DNA of 64,000 bases, from positions 1 through 64,000 of the forward strand of contig NZ_WWNB01000004.1 in NCBI RefSeq assembly GCF_012062845.1. The letters are read 5' to 3'. Positions 35,915-46,100 of this stretch are shown in pieces. Made by a program: the position numbers and the translations under genes. Under the pieces are notes generated by a model. The model made no database searches. It saw only the letters and a program-made list of their open reading frames with translations, and was not told the origin of the DNA. Source of the DNA: Halomonas salinarum. Its GTDB lineage: Bacteria; Pseudomonadota; Gammaproteobacteria; Pseudomonadales; Halomonadaceae. Position 1 is the first letter of the stretch. The number at the start of each line of letters is the position of its first letter.

Positions 35915-37960
35915 TCAGTCGTGCTTGATGAGCCCTAGTGCCCAGAGGATGTAGGCATCCTGTCGCGCGTTGTCGCGCCAGGCCTTGAAGCGACCAGAAG
36001 CGCCACCGTGACCGGCTCCCATGTCGGTACGCAGGATCACGGGGCCACGGGCGCTACCCAGCTCCTGCAGGCGGGCATAGAGCTTGGCAGGCTCCCAGTA
36101 AGGCACCCGGGCATCGTGCCAGCTGCCCTGCAGAAATACGCTGGGGTAGGGATGGGCCTGGAGGTTGTCCAGCGGTGAATAGTCCTTGATGCGCTGATGG
36201 ACGATGGGGTCTCCAGGGTTACCCCATTCGGTGTACTCGGCAATGGTCAACGGCAGGTCAGGGTTTTCCATGGTGCGCAGCACGTCCACGAAGGGAACAT
36301 CGAGCACCGCGGCGCAGAAGGCCTCGGGCGCTAGGTTCAGGCTAGCGCCCACCAGCAGCCCACCGGCACTGGCGCCGTAGGCCACGACCCGGTCTTCATC
36401 ACTCAGCCCCATGTCGACCAGGCGGTCACGGGCCGCCAGAAAGTCGCGGAAGCTGTTTTCCTTGTGTTCGAGCTTGCCGGCCAGGTACCAGGGCTCGCCG
36501 CGATCACCGCCACCCCGCACATGGGCCACGGCAAAGGCGACGCCTCGTTCCAGAAGCTCGAGCCTTGCCACCGAGAACCAGGGGTCGAGCACTTCTCCGT
36601 AGGCGCCGTAGCCGTAAAGCAGGGTCGGCATGGGTGCCTGGCCGAGACAATCAGCACGGCCAACGATAGACACCGGCACCCGATCGCCATCATGGGCCTC
36701 GGCCCACACCCGCTGGCACGTCAGCTGCGATGGCTTGAGGGTGCCATGTACCGGTTGCTCCTTCAGCAAGGTGCGCTCACCCGTGTCCAGGTCGTGGGCA
36801 AGCCAGCGAATCGGCAGCGTGAAGGATTCTTCCCGCAGCAACAGCCGACGCTCGTTAAAGTGCGGGGTATCACCCAGCGCCAGGCTGCAGGGTTCTTCGG
36901 GCAGTGGCAGGCGTTCATCACGCTGTATACCGTGCTGGGCGTCAAGCTCCACTACCCGCAGATAGACCTGAGCCTTGTCATGGTCGCGTTCGGTGATCAC
37001 AAGTCCCCAATCGAAGGCGTCAACGCCCTCGAGGGTTTGATCATCGCGATGCGCAATCAGAGGTTGCCAGGCGTTGTGGCTGGTTTCGGGGCAGATATCC
37101 AGGCGGAAGTGCGGCGCCTCGCGATTATTGAGCACGTAAAAGTGGCCGGGGCGGTGCTCGATCGCATATTCGACGCCGGTTTCGCGAGGATGGAAGCAGT
37201 GGGGCTCAGTGGCCGGCAGGTTAGCCGGCACCAGGTAGCATTCGCTGGTGTCCTTTGAAGCGCTTTCCAGTACCAGCCACGTCCGTGAGCGGGTCTTGCC
37301 GATGCCGAGCCAGAACTCCGGGTCGTCCTCACGCAGGATCAGCTCGGCTGCCTGCTCGGGCATCGCCGTGTCCAGCCTCCAGATACTCTCCGGGCGCTGG
37401 ATGTCATCGTAACGGGTGAACAGCAGGGTACGATCATCTTCAGCCCAGCAAAGCTCCGGGCCGATGCCTTCCAGCAAGAGCTTGGGGACCCCGTCAGGCA
37501 ATGACTTGAGATAGAGCGCGAACATCTCGTCGCCATTGGTATCTTCGGTCCAGGCCAACCAGGCTTCATTGGGTGATAGCGCCATGTCGCCGATCTCGAG
37601 GAAATCCAGCGAAGCGGCGCGCGCTTCAAGATCGAGAAAGCATTCGCGCTGGGATGGCGCATCTAGCGGATGGCGCCACCAGCGCGGGTAGTCGGCGTCG
37701 GCGGCGGTCTCACTCCAGTAGGTGAAGTGATCCAGCGGCGCCGGCAGACCGGTCACGGCCAGTTCGCGGCGAGCCAGGTGACCCTGGTAGAGCGCTTCGA
37801 CGACGGGCTCTAGTGGCGCAAACCAGGCGCTGCTTTCGGCGTTGGTGGCCTCGAGGAAGTCGCTAACGGATGAATCATCGCGGTTTTCCAGCCAGTGCCA
37901 GTCAGGGTCGTCCGGGCGGCGGAAGCGAGCGATGGGCGAGGTAGACGGCTGTGCTTTCAT
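35915..37960 (-). CDS. ptrB: Oligopeptidase B-like S9 family peptidase
   Basis: 681 residues from the ATG at 37960. A longer reading from 38059 has no support upstream. A beta-propeller N-terminal region (to about residue 400) is followed by an alpha/beta hydrolase domain with YGYGAYGEVLDPWFS, the nucleophile elbow AYGASAGGLLVG near residue 530, an Asp in WHDARVPYWEP and His in GAGHGGASGRF. The family cleaves short peptides after Arg or Lys. Divergent from the small membrane protein at 38030. Confidence 0.9.
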   Translation of the reverse strand: MKAQPSTSPIARFRRPDDPDWHWLENRDDSSVSDFLEATNAESSAWFAPLEPVVEALYQGHLARRELAVTGLPAPLDHFTYWSETAADADYPRWWRHPLDAPSQRECFLDLEARAASLDFLEIGDMALSPNEAWLAWTEDTNGDEMFALYLKSLPDGVPKLLLEGIGPELCWAEDDRTLLFTRYDDIQRPESIWRLDTAMPEQAAELILREDDPEFWLGIGKTRSRTWLVLESASKDTSECYLVPANLPATEPHCFHPRETGVEYAIEHRPGHFYVLNNREAPHFRLDICPETSHNAWQPLIAHRDDQTLEGVDAFDWGLVITERDHDKAQVYLRVVELDAQHGIQRDERLPLPEEPCSLALGDTPHFNERRLLLREESFTLPIRWLAHDLDTGERTLLKEQPVHGTLKPSQLTCQRVWAEAHDGDRVPVSIVGRADCLGQAPMPTLLYGYGAYGEVLDPWFSVARLELLERGVAFAVAHVRGGGDRGEPWYLAGKLEHKENSFRDFLAARDRLVDMGLSDEDRVVAYGASAGGLLVGASLNLAPEAFCAAVLDVPFVDVLRTMENPDLPLTIAEYTEWGNPGDPIVHQRIKDYSPLDNLQAHPYPSVFLQGSWHDARVPYWEPAKLYARLQELGSARGPVILRTDMGAGHGGASGRFKAWRDNARQDAYILWALGLIKHD

Positions 37961-38029
37961 TGGGTGCGGTGTACCATATGGGCAATTACTAGTGGATGCG
38001 CGCGCCAGAAGGCGTTTGCTTGGAGAGAA

Positions 38030-38452
38030 ATGATGCTGTTGTCCAATTCGCTGCCACAACTGTGGCTGATCTATGCTCTATTGTCGCTGGTCGTGCTGGT
38101 GACTGGCCACCTGGGAATTCGCTTCCTCCCCCGGTTGCCTCGTTGGATCGTCACCGGGGTAGTGGCCGGCATCATCTGGATGCCCGCAAGCTACGCGCTG
38201 CCGACGCTGGAGCAAGCCGAGCCTCATTCAGGCATTGCGCCAGCTATCGTGGTGGCCGCGGTGGCCATGCTTCAGGGCAAAGGTGGCGCTATGCTTGGCG
38301 CCTCGCTGCTGTTGGTTGTGGGGATGGTGCTGGGCGCCTTGCTGGGGTTTGGTGTCTGGTCCCTCGGACGCCGGCCGGTGGTGGCAAAGGCCAGTGATGT
38401 CAAGCAGCCGAAGGCTTCAAGCCATGAACGTCAGGAGCCGGTGATCGGTTAA
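38030..38452 (+). CDS. Small integral membrane protein of unknown function
   Basis: 140 residues with about four hydrophobic segments (LWLIYALLSLVVLVTGHLGI, then IVTGVVAGIIWMPASYAL, APAIVVAAVAML and LGASLLLVVGMVLGALLGFG) and a short charged cytoplasmic tail. GGAG lies five bases before the ATG at 38030. Twelve bases separate it from the VWA gene downstream, so they are probably co-expressed. No family recognised. Confidence 0.7.
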   Translation: MMLLSNSLPQLWLIYALLSLVVLVTGHLGIRFLPRLPRWIVTGVVAGIIWMPASYALPTLEQAEPHSGIAPAIVVAAVAMLQGKGGAMLGASLLLVVGMVLGALLGFGVWSLGRRPVVAKASDVKQPKASSHERQEPVIG

Positions 38453-38464
38453 GGGGAAGGGCCT

Positions 38465-40327
38465 ATGCGCGTCATCCTGGGTGCCGTGCTGGGTTGCCTG
38501 CTGTGGTCGACCGCCGTTTTTGCCCAGCAGGCGACAGAGGACGTCAAGTCACAGAACGGTAAACCAGAGGCGGCGCTCGCCTCGGACGTGCGCGTGATCT
38601 TCGATGTTTCAGGCAGCATGCAAGACAATGACCCTGAACGCTTGAGTGCCAGTGCACTGGAGCTTCTGGCCGCACTGCTTCCCTCGAGTTCTCGCGGTGG
38701 TCTTTGGACCTTCGGCGAGCGCGTCGACAATCCTCTACCGGTAAGTTCAGTGGATCAGGACTGGCGTGAGAAGGCCCGCTCACTGGCCCCCCGGCTGGTT
38801 GATTATCAGCAGTACACGGATATCGAGGCGGCCATCCGTCAGGCAAGTGAGGCGCCGGGTAACGGACGGCATCTGGTGCTGCTCACCGATGGTGTGATCG
38901 ATCTGGCCCCGGGTGGCGGCAACAAGGCGTCAAGAGATGCCCGCTCACGCCGGGTGCTGCTCGAGGAGCTCGTCCCCTCGCTTGCTGAGCGGGGCGTGAC
39001 GATTCACGCCATTGCCTTTTCCCAACAGGCTGACCTTGCCTTGGTCGAGAGCCTGGCTCAGTCGAGTCAGGGGCTGGCGGCGCTCGCTCAGAGTCCTGAG
39101 GATCTGCTGCGCGGCTTCCTCGATATCTTCGAGCGCATTTTTCCCACCGACCAGGTGCCACTGAGCGATAACCGCTTTCCTATCGACCCGGAGGTAGAGT
39201 CCTTCTCTGCACTGCTGTTCCATGAGCCGGACGCAGCGCCGCCGGTACTTGTCGGTCCCGATGGTCGTCGCTATTCACCCAAGGATCTTCCGGCAGGGGC
39301 CAGCTGGCAGCGTGAGCCGCGCTTTGATCTGATCACGGTTCCTTCGCCAGAGGAGGGCGAGTGGCGGATCGAAGGAGCGCTCGACCGAGACAGTCGTGTG
39401 AGCGTGGTATCGCCGCTTGCGATGAATACCTCAGAACTCCCTGCGACGCTCTACCAGGGATTTGACCTGCCGCTGGACGTCTGGTTCGAGAGGACAGATG
39501 GTGACTCCCTTGCTGCGAACGTTCGACAGGACATGCGGGTCACGGTTGAACTCCAGACGATCGATGGGGCATTGGCAGCCAGACGTTCGCTGACGCGCGT
39601 CGCACCCGACGATGCCCGTTTCAGGGGCGTGCTGCCCGCACCGACCCTGACCGGTAACGCGCGTCTGGTCATTGATGCACAAGGCGAGCACATTCATCGC
39701 CAACGGGTCCAGGCGGTCAATGTGTTACCCGCTATCAGTGCCCGTCGAGAAGACGGTCACGTGTGGCTTGAGGCCGAGCACCCCGAGCTTGATACCACCA
39801 ACACACGTCTCAGCGCGACGCTTCAGGGTGAGCCCCTCCCCATTGAGGCCACCGACGAGCGTCGCTGGCGCGTGACGCTGCCCGAGCTTTCAGACGAGAT
39901 AGGACTGCCATTGCAGATTGATGGCGATGTCGAGCTGGGCGGTGAGTCGCGGGCGCTAAATCTGCCACGTTTGCTCCTCAACGCTGACGGTCGCATCCTG
40001 GTCGATCAGGCACGCCTGGACGGCGCCAAGATGACCAGTCGTGACCTGCATCGGCAACCGGAGGATGCCTCGAACTCGCCGAGTGGTGAGGCCTCAAGTG
40101 AAGAGTCGGCCGCTGATCGAATCGTCAACGCCATCAATGCGCTTCCCGCCAAGGCCGGGCGTCTGGTCCATCGCCTTAACGACCAGCCCCGCTCGTGGTT
40201 TGTCTGGGCCGCGCTGGCCGCTGTCGTTCTGGTGATAATACTCTGGGCGCTTTTCGCGCGTAGGCGTCGTGCGCGCAACGTGTCTCAACCCCACACGCAG
40301 CAGCGCAGAGAGGATCCTCATGTGTGA
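38465..40327 (+). CDS. VWA-like membrane-anchored protein (TIGR03503-like)
   Basis: 620 residues. A signal peptide ends at AVFAQ. A von Willebrand factor A domain follows, with MIDAS motif DVSGSM near residue 50 and GLWTFGERVD near 80. A beta-rich middle part and a C-terminal membrane helix with basic tail (about 578-612) complete it, so most of it is periplasmic. The layout matches a gammaproteobacterial family known as TIGR03503. Function unknown; the VWA domain suggests metal-dependent protein binding. It overlaps the next gene by eight bases. Confidence 0.78.
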   Translation: MRVILGAVLGCLLWSTAVFAQQATEDVKSQNGKPEAALASDVRVIFDVSGSMQDNDPERLSASALELLAALLPSSSRGGLWTFGERVDNPLPVSSVDQDWREKARSLAPRLVDYQQYTDIEAAIRQASEAPGNGRHLVLLTDGVIDLAPGGGNKASRDARSRRVLLEELVPSLAERGVTIHAIAFSQQADLALVESLAQSSQGLAALAQSPEDLLRGFLDIFERIFPTDQVPLSDNRFPIDPEVESFSALLFHEPDAAPPVLVGPDGRRYSPKDLPAGASWQREPRFDLITVPSPEEGEWRIEGALDRDSRVSVVSPLAMNTSELPATLYQGFDLPLDVWFERTDGDSLAANVRQDMRVTVELQTIDGALAARRSLTRVAPDDARFRGVLPAPTLTGNARLVIDAQGEHIHRQRVQAVNVLPAISARREDGHVWLEAEHPELDTTNTRLSATLQGEPLPIEATDERRWRVTLPELSDEIGLPLQIDGDVELGGESRALNLPRLLLNADGRILVDQARLDGAKMTSRDLHRQPEDASNSPSGEASSEESAADRIVNAINALPAKAGRLVHRLNDQPRSWFVWAALAAVVLVIILWALFARRRRARNVSQPHTQQRREDPHV

Positions 40328-41123
40328 ATTGCTCGGCATGAGCGCCAATGTGCCCACCGATATCTGCTTCAGTTTCGCGGGATTTCTGCATCGTGGTGGT
40401 GGCACCGGGCCGCACCGTGATGGCTGGGGCATTGCCTTCTACGAGGAGGGCGGATACCGCGAGTTTCGCGACCCGCATCCCTCGGTCGATTCGCCGATCG
40501 CCAGCCTGATTCGCGATTATCCGATCAAGTCGCATATCGTGATCAGTCATATCCGCCAGGCCAATGTCGGCCATGTGAGCCTTGCCAATACCCATCCATT
40601 CACTCGTGAGATGTGGGGGCGGCCCTGGTGCTATGCCCATAACGGTCAGCTCGAGGGCTGGCAGGATCTGCCACTGGGTGTCTCGCGACCGATAGGAGGC
40701 ACTGACAGTGAACACGCCTTCTGCTATCTGATGGGGGAGCTTCGCCACCATTTCCCCACCCCTCCCAAGGACCCTCAGGCGCTTTGGGCGTTGGTTCATC
40801 GCTGCTGTGAGCGGCTGCGCGGCAAGGGCGTCTTCAACCTGCTGCTCTCCGACGGCATTTACCTCTACAGCTTCTGCTCCACCAAGCTTGCCCATATCAC
40901 GCGCCGGGCGCCTTTTGGTGAGGCCAACCTGTCGGATGCCGAACTGAACGTGAATTTCGCCGAGCATACCACTGAGCATGATGTGGTCTCGGTGATAGCG
41001 ACCGAGCCACTGACCGATAACGAGAACTGGGTACGGATGGCGCCTGGAGAGCTTCTGGTATGGCATGACGGAGAGATACAGGCGCGTTTTCTGCCAGATT
41101 CAACTCAAGCTCAAGCGTTATAG
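40320..41123 (+). CDS. Class II glutamine amidotransferase, YafJ-like
   Basis: 267 residues. The catalytic Cys is residue 2 (MCELLGM), as in all Ntn-type amidotransferases. HIRQANVGHVSLANTHPF (about 77-94), NGQLEGW and GGTDSEHAF are the expected substrate and ammonia-site motifs. There is no synthase domain, so it acts alone or with an unknown partner. The start overlaps the end of the VWA gene. Confidence 0.9.
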   Translation: MCELLGMSANVPTDICFSFAGFLHRGGGTGPHRDGWGIAFYEEGGYREFRDPHPSVDSPIASLIRDYPIKSHIVISHIRQANVGHVSLANTHPFTREMWGRPWCYAHNGQLEGWQDLPLGVSRPIGGTDSEHAFCYLMGELRHHFPTPPKDPQALWALVHRCCERLRGKGVFNLLLSDGIYLYSFCSTKLAHITRRAPFGEANLSDAELNVNFAEHTTEHDVVSVIATEPLTDNENWVRMAPGELLVWHDGEIQARFLPDSTQAQAL

Positions 41124-41408
41124 ACACAACCCTGGGTAAGCAGACAGCCTTGAGGAGCATCTGTCTCCATCGGCTATCCTGTTGTTAAGTCCTTATGTTA
41201 GGTACTTGTGTTAGGTACGTAGATTTTTCGTTAGCCCTGATGACCAAAGTGCCATGGCGTCAGTGATCCATTAGTGGCAAATTCTGATCGATGTTTAACG
41301 CTTGTTTCAATCATGTGTTTGAATGGGGTGTCCCGGCTGCCAGCCGTCAGTTTTCAACAACAATGATCAGTGCGCCGGCGGTGTCGGCGCTTTTGGGGAG
41401 ATCCGCCC
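41124..41408 (+). other. Upstream region of fadD
   Basis: No gene is seen in these 285 bases. A near-direct repeat, TTATGTTAGGTAC and TTGTGTTAGGTAC, lies at about 41193-41218. The PsrA-like palindrome at 41306-41323 is listed separately. Confidence 0.4.
41306..41323. promoter_or_regulatory. PsrA-like operator upstream of fadD
   Basis: TTCAATC-ATGT-GTTTGAA is an 18-bp palindrome with one mismatch between its arms. Its core fits the GAAAC/CAAAC-N4-GTTTC/GTTTG pattern of the TetR-family fatty-acid regulator PsrA in Pseudomonas. It lies about 85 bases before fadD. Similarity to PsrA is from memory of the consensus; the regulator itself is not in this window. Confidence 0.5.
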
Positions 41409-43070
41409 ATGAGTGAGCATGTCAGTGCAGCGACCCTCACAGGTCCAGTCCTCGAAGGGCTCGACGATTACACGTCGGTCATGGATATCTTCCACCGCTC
41501 GGTCGAGCGCTTCGCCGATAAGCCGGCTTTCAGCTGCATGGGCCAGGTTCTGACCTATGCCGACCTTGACCGCTTGTCGGGCGATTTCGCCGCCTGGCTC
41601 CAACACGAGACGAGCCTGGAGCCCGGGGATCACATCGCCATCCAGCTCCCCAATGTGTTGCAGTTTCCGGTAGCGGTATTCGGTGCCTTGCGTGCCGGAC
41701 TGGTGGTAGTGAACACCAATCCACTCTATACCGAGCGGGAGATGGTCCACCAGTTCAAGGACTCCGGTGCCAAGGCGATCCTGATTCTGGCCAATATGGC
41801 CGATAAACTCGAGAACGTGCTCGACAAGACGGATATCGAACACGTGGTGGTAACCGAGCTTGGTGACCTGCATCGCTTCCCCAAGCGATTGTTAATCAAT
41901 GCAGTCGTCAAGTACGTGAAGAAGCTGGTCCCGCATTACAGCTTGCCGACGGCGGTAGGGTTTCGCTCGGCACTGAGCAAAGGGCGCAGGCTGATTCACG
42001 AAGAGGTGGCACGTGGCCCCGAAGATATGGCCGCCTTGCAGTACACGGGAGGAACCACGGGTCGCGCCAAAGGGACAATGCTTACCCACCGCAACCTGAT
42101 CGCCAATATGCTCCAGGCGCGAGAGGCCATTGGGCCGGCGTTGGACGACGGCGCTGAAACCATCATTGCGCCCTTGCCGGTCTACCATATCTACACCTTC
42201 ACGGTGAATTGCCTGTTCATGGTCGAGACCGGCAATCATTCGGTGTTGATCACCAATCCCCGGGATCTGGACGATTTCGTCAAGCTGCTCAAGAAGACGC
42301 CCTTCACCGGCTTCATTGGTCTCAACACCCTGTTCAATGCGCTCTGTCAGCGCAAGGATTTCCAGTCACTCGACTTCTCGCCGCTCAAGCTGACCATCTC
42401 GGGTGGGATGGCGCTGACACGCGCGGCGGCAGAGCGCTGGGAAAGTCTGACCGGCTGCGCCATCGCCGAGGGCTACGGCATGACCGAGACCTCGCCGATC
42501 GTCTCCTTCAATCCGGTCGATGCCATTCAGCTCGGCAGTATCGGCAAACCGGTGGCGGGTACTAAGGTGCGGGTCATCGACGATGAGGGCGAGGTCCTGG
42601 CCCTGGGCGAGCCCGGTGAGCTCTGCGTGAAGGGGCCGCAGGTGATGAAGGGCTACTGGAACCTGCCGGAGGAAACTGCCAAGACGCTCGATGATGAAGG
42701 GTGGATCCGTACCGGCGATATCGCCGTACTGCAGGAAGATGGCTACATTCGCATCGTCGATCGCAAGAAGGACATGATCATCGTCTCGGGGTTCAATGTG
42801 TACCCCAACGAGATCGAGGACATCGTGACCGGTCATCAGGATGTGATCGAGGCAGCGGCGGTGGGCATCGAAGATGCCAACAGCGGTGAGGCCATCAAGC
42901 TGTTCGTGGTCAGCCGCAACCCGGATCTCGATGCCGATGCGGTGCGTGCCTATTGCCGCAAGCAGCTTTCCGCCTACAAGGTGCCGCGTTTCGTCGAGTT
43001 CCGCGATGAGCTGCCAAAGACCAACGTCGGCAAGGTGTTGCGCCGCGAGCTACGTGATACCCCTTCGTGA
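41409..43070 (+). CDS. fadD: Long-chain fatty acid-CoA ligase
   Basis: 553 residues. The AMP-binding P-loop YTGGTTGRAKGTMLTHRN (about 213-230), EGYGMTETSPIVSFNP (about 354-369), the hinge GDIAVLQEDGYIRIVDRKKD and the catalytic Lys near the end (KTNVGKVLRREL) are intact. GGGGAG supports the ATG at 41409. The enzyme activates fatty acids for beta-oxidation at the inner membrane. A PsrA-like operator lies upstream. Confidence 0.92.
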   Translation: MSEHVSAATLTGPVLEGLDDYTSVMDIFHRSVERFADKPAFSCMGQVLTYADLDRLSGDFAAWLQHETSLEPGDHIAIQLPNVLQFPVAVFGALRAGLVVVNTNPLYTEREMVHQFKDSGAKAILILANMADKLENVLDKTDIEHVVVTELGDLHRFPKRLLINAVVKYVKKLVPHYSLPTAVGFRSALSKGRRLIHEEVARGPEDMAALQYTGGTTGRAKGTMLTHRNLIANMLQAREAIGPALDDGAETIIAPLPVYHIYTFTVNCLFMVETGNHSVLITNPRDLDDFVKLLKKTPFTGFIGLNTLFNALCQRKDFQSLDFSPLKLTISGGMALTRAAAERWESLTGCAIAEGYGMTETSPIVSFNPVDAIQLGSIGKPVAGTKVRVIDDEGEVLALGEPGELCVKGPQVMKGYWNLPEETAKTLDDEGWIRTGDIAVLQEDGYIRIVDRKKDMIIVSGFNVYPNEIEDIVTGHQDVIEAAAVGIEDANSGEAIKLFVVSRNPDLDADAVRAYCRKQLSAYKVPRFVEFRDELPKTNVGKVLRRELRDTPS

Positions 43071-43199
43071 TGGCCGGGGGCTGTGGTTGAGGCGAAGGCC
43101 CGGCCATGAGTAGGCACCATCGCCGGGCGGGCGGTACAATGACGGACCCGCCTCGGCATGGCCGTCGCGGGTCGCTGACTTATAGCCAATGAGGTTGCC

Positions 43200-46100
43200 T
43201 TGAGCACCACGACGTCCCGCTCCCCGACTGCCGCCGACACGACTCGCCTCAACGCCTTGGAGCAGCAGCTTGATGACTGCCTGCTGAGCGATGCCCAGCG
43301 CCTGGGCAAGCGCCTGGCCGGGCTCAAACGCCGGGCCAGGCAAGGCCAGCCCATTGATCGCGGCCTCACCGAGGTCGAGCAGCAGCTGGCAAAATCCAAG
43401 CAACGTCTTGCCAAGCGTCGTGGCCAGGCAGTCAGCCTCAATTATCCGTCTGAGCTGCCGGTGGTCGAGCACCGGGATGACATCCTCGAGGCGCTTCGCG
43501 ACCACCAGGTGGTGGTGGTGGCCGGCGAGACCGGTTCCGGCAAGACCACCCAGCTGCCCAAGCTGTGCCTGGAGTTGGGGCTTGGGCGCCGTGGCCTGAT
43601 CGGCCACACCCAGCCGCGGCGGCTGGCGGCACGTTCTGTGGCCACGCGGCTTGCCGAGGAGCTCGAGGTCAATCTGGGTGAGCAGGTCGGTTATCAGGTG
43701 CGTTTCACCGACCAGACCAACGACGCCACCCTGATCAAGCTGATGACCGACGGCATTCTGCTTGCCGAGACGCAGCATGACCCGGACCTCTCTCGCTACG
43801 ATGCCATCATCATTGACGAGGCCCACGAGCGCAGCCTCAATATCGATTTCCTGCTGGGCTATCTCAAGCGCCTGACCGCGCGGCGCCCGGATCTCAAGAT
43901 CATCATTACCTCGGCGACCATCGACGTGGAGCGCTTCGCCGAGCACTTTGCCGACGAGCGCCGCCCTCAGGAAGACGGCGGCGCCACTCCGGCGCCGGTG
44001 GTGCAGGTCTCCGGGCGCACCTACCCGGTGGAAGTGCGCTATCGGCCGCTGCTGCGTTCGGAAGATGACGAAGAGGATCGCACGCTGCAGGAAGGCATCC
44101 TGCATGCCGTCGAGGAGATCGAGGCTATCGAGCGCGAGAAGGGCTGGTGGCATGGCCCGCGTGATGTGCTGATCTTCCTGCCGGGCGAACGCGAGATCCG
44201 CGAGACCGCCGATACCCTGCGCCGGGCCGATCTGAAGGGCACCGAGGTGCTGCCACTCTACGCACGGCTCTCCAACGCCGAACAGAACCGGGTCTTTCAG
44301 TCGCATGCCGGACGACGCATCGTGCTCTCGACCAACGTCGCCGAGACCTCGCTGACCGTGCCGGGCATCCGCTATGTGATCGATCCAGGCCTTGTACGCA
44401 TCAGCCGTTACAGCTACCGCGCCAAGGTGCAGCGGCTGCCCATCGAGCCGATCAGTCAGGCCAGTGCGGATCAGCGCAAGGGCCGCTGCGGACGCATCAG
44501 CGAGGGCGTATGTATTCGCCTCTACGACGAGGAAGATTACCTCTCGCGGCCCGCCTTCACCGAACCCGAGATCCAACGCACCAACCTGGCGTCGGTGATC
44601 CTGTCGATGCTGTCGCTGAAACTCGGCGAGATAGAAGCCTTTCCGTTCGTCGATGCTCCTGATTCACGCTTCATCAAGGACGGTTTCCGGCTGCTCTTCG
44701 AGCTTGGCGCCGTCGATGAGAACAACCGCCTGAGTGACATGGGGCGCCGCCTGGCGCGCTTGCCTATCGATCCAAGGCTTGCCCGCATGGTGCTGACCGG
44801 CGCCGAATCGGGCTGTCTGCGTGAGACCTTGATCGTGGTCTCGGCGTTGGCGATTCAGGACCCCAGAGACCGCCCGGCCGACAAGCGCCAGGCCGCCGAT
44901 CAGGCTCATGCGCGCTGGAAGGATCCGGATTCTGACTTCGTCGCCTGGCTGAACCTGTGGAATGGCTTCGAGGCCGCCCGGGAAGAGCTTTCCGGCAACC
45001 AGCTGCGCCGCTGGTGTCGCGAGCATTACCTGAGTTACCTGCGGCTTCGCGAGTGGCACGATACCTTCCGCCAGCTGCGTCAGCTGCTCGGTGACATGGA
45101 TATCAAGGTGCCTTCCCCCGAGCCATTGCCCGAGGACGATGAGGCGCGAGCCAAGCGCCGCCGCGAAAACGCCACGACGCTTCACCAGGCACTCTTGACC
45201 GGGCTGCTATCGAACATCGGCCAGCTTCTGGAGACCCGCGAGTACCTGGGTGCTCGCAATCGCAAGTTCCAGATTCACCCGAGCTCCGGGCTTGGCCGCA
45301 AGCGCCCCAAATGGGTCATGGCCGGCGAGCTGGTCGAGACATCGAAGCTGTTTGCCCGTGAGGTGGCGCGCATCGAGCCGCAGTGGATCGAGCCACTGGC
45401 GGGCCATCTGGTCAAGCGCACCTATAGCGAGCCTCACTGGGAAATGAAACGTGCCCAGGTGGTGGCCTTCGAGCAGGTGACGCTGTTTGGCCTGCCGATC
45501 GTCAGCCGTCGCCGGGTTCACTACGGACCCATCGCCCCGGCCGAAGCCAGAGAGCTTTTCATCCGTCGCGCCCTGGTCGAGGGCGAATACCAGACCAAGG
45601 CCGATTTCTTCGCGCATAACCGCTCGATGATCGAAGAGGTCGAGGAACTCGAGGACCGTGCCCGTAAGCGGGATATCCTGGTCGACGAGGAGACGCTGTT
45701 CGATTTCTACGACCAGCGTCTGCCCGCCGATATCATCAATGGCAAGGGCTTCGAGGCCTGGCGCAAGAAGGCCGAAGCCGAGGATCCCGGCATCCTCAAG
45801 TTCGACCGTGAGGCATTGATGGCCCGCGGGGCCGAGGATGTCACCGAGCAGCAGTATCCTCACGAGCTCACGCTTGGCGGGGTGCGTTACCCGCTTCACT
45901 ATCATTTCGAGCCGGGGGCTAGCGACGATGGCGTGACCATGACGGTACCGGCGGCGATGCTTTCCCAGTTGCCCGTCGAGCGGCTCGAATGGCTGGTGCC
46001 GGGGCTTCTGCGTGAGAAATGCATTGCGTTGATGAAATCGCTGCCCAAGTCAGTGCGCCGGCAGGTAGTTCCCATTCCTGATTGGGTGGACGCGGCTCTT

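Noticed and set aside
43050-44576. 508-codon minus-strand frame in hrpA
   Set aside because: Antisense shadow of the helicase domain; no start signal.
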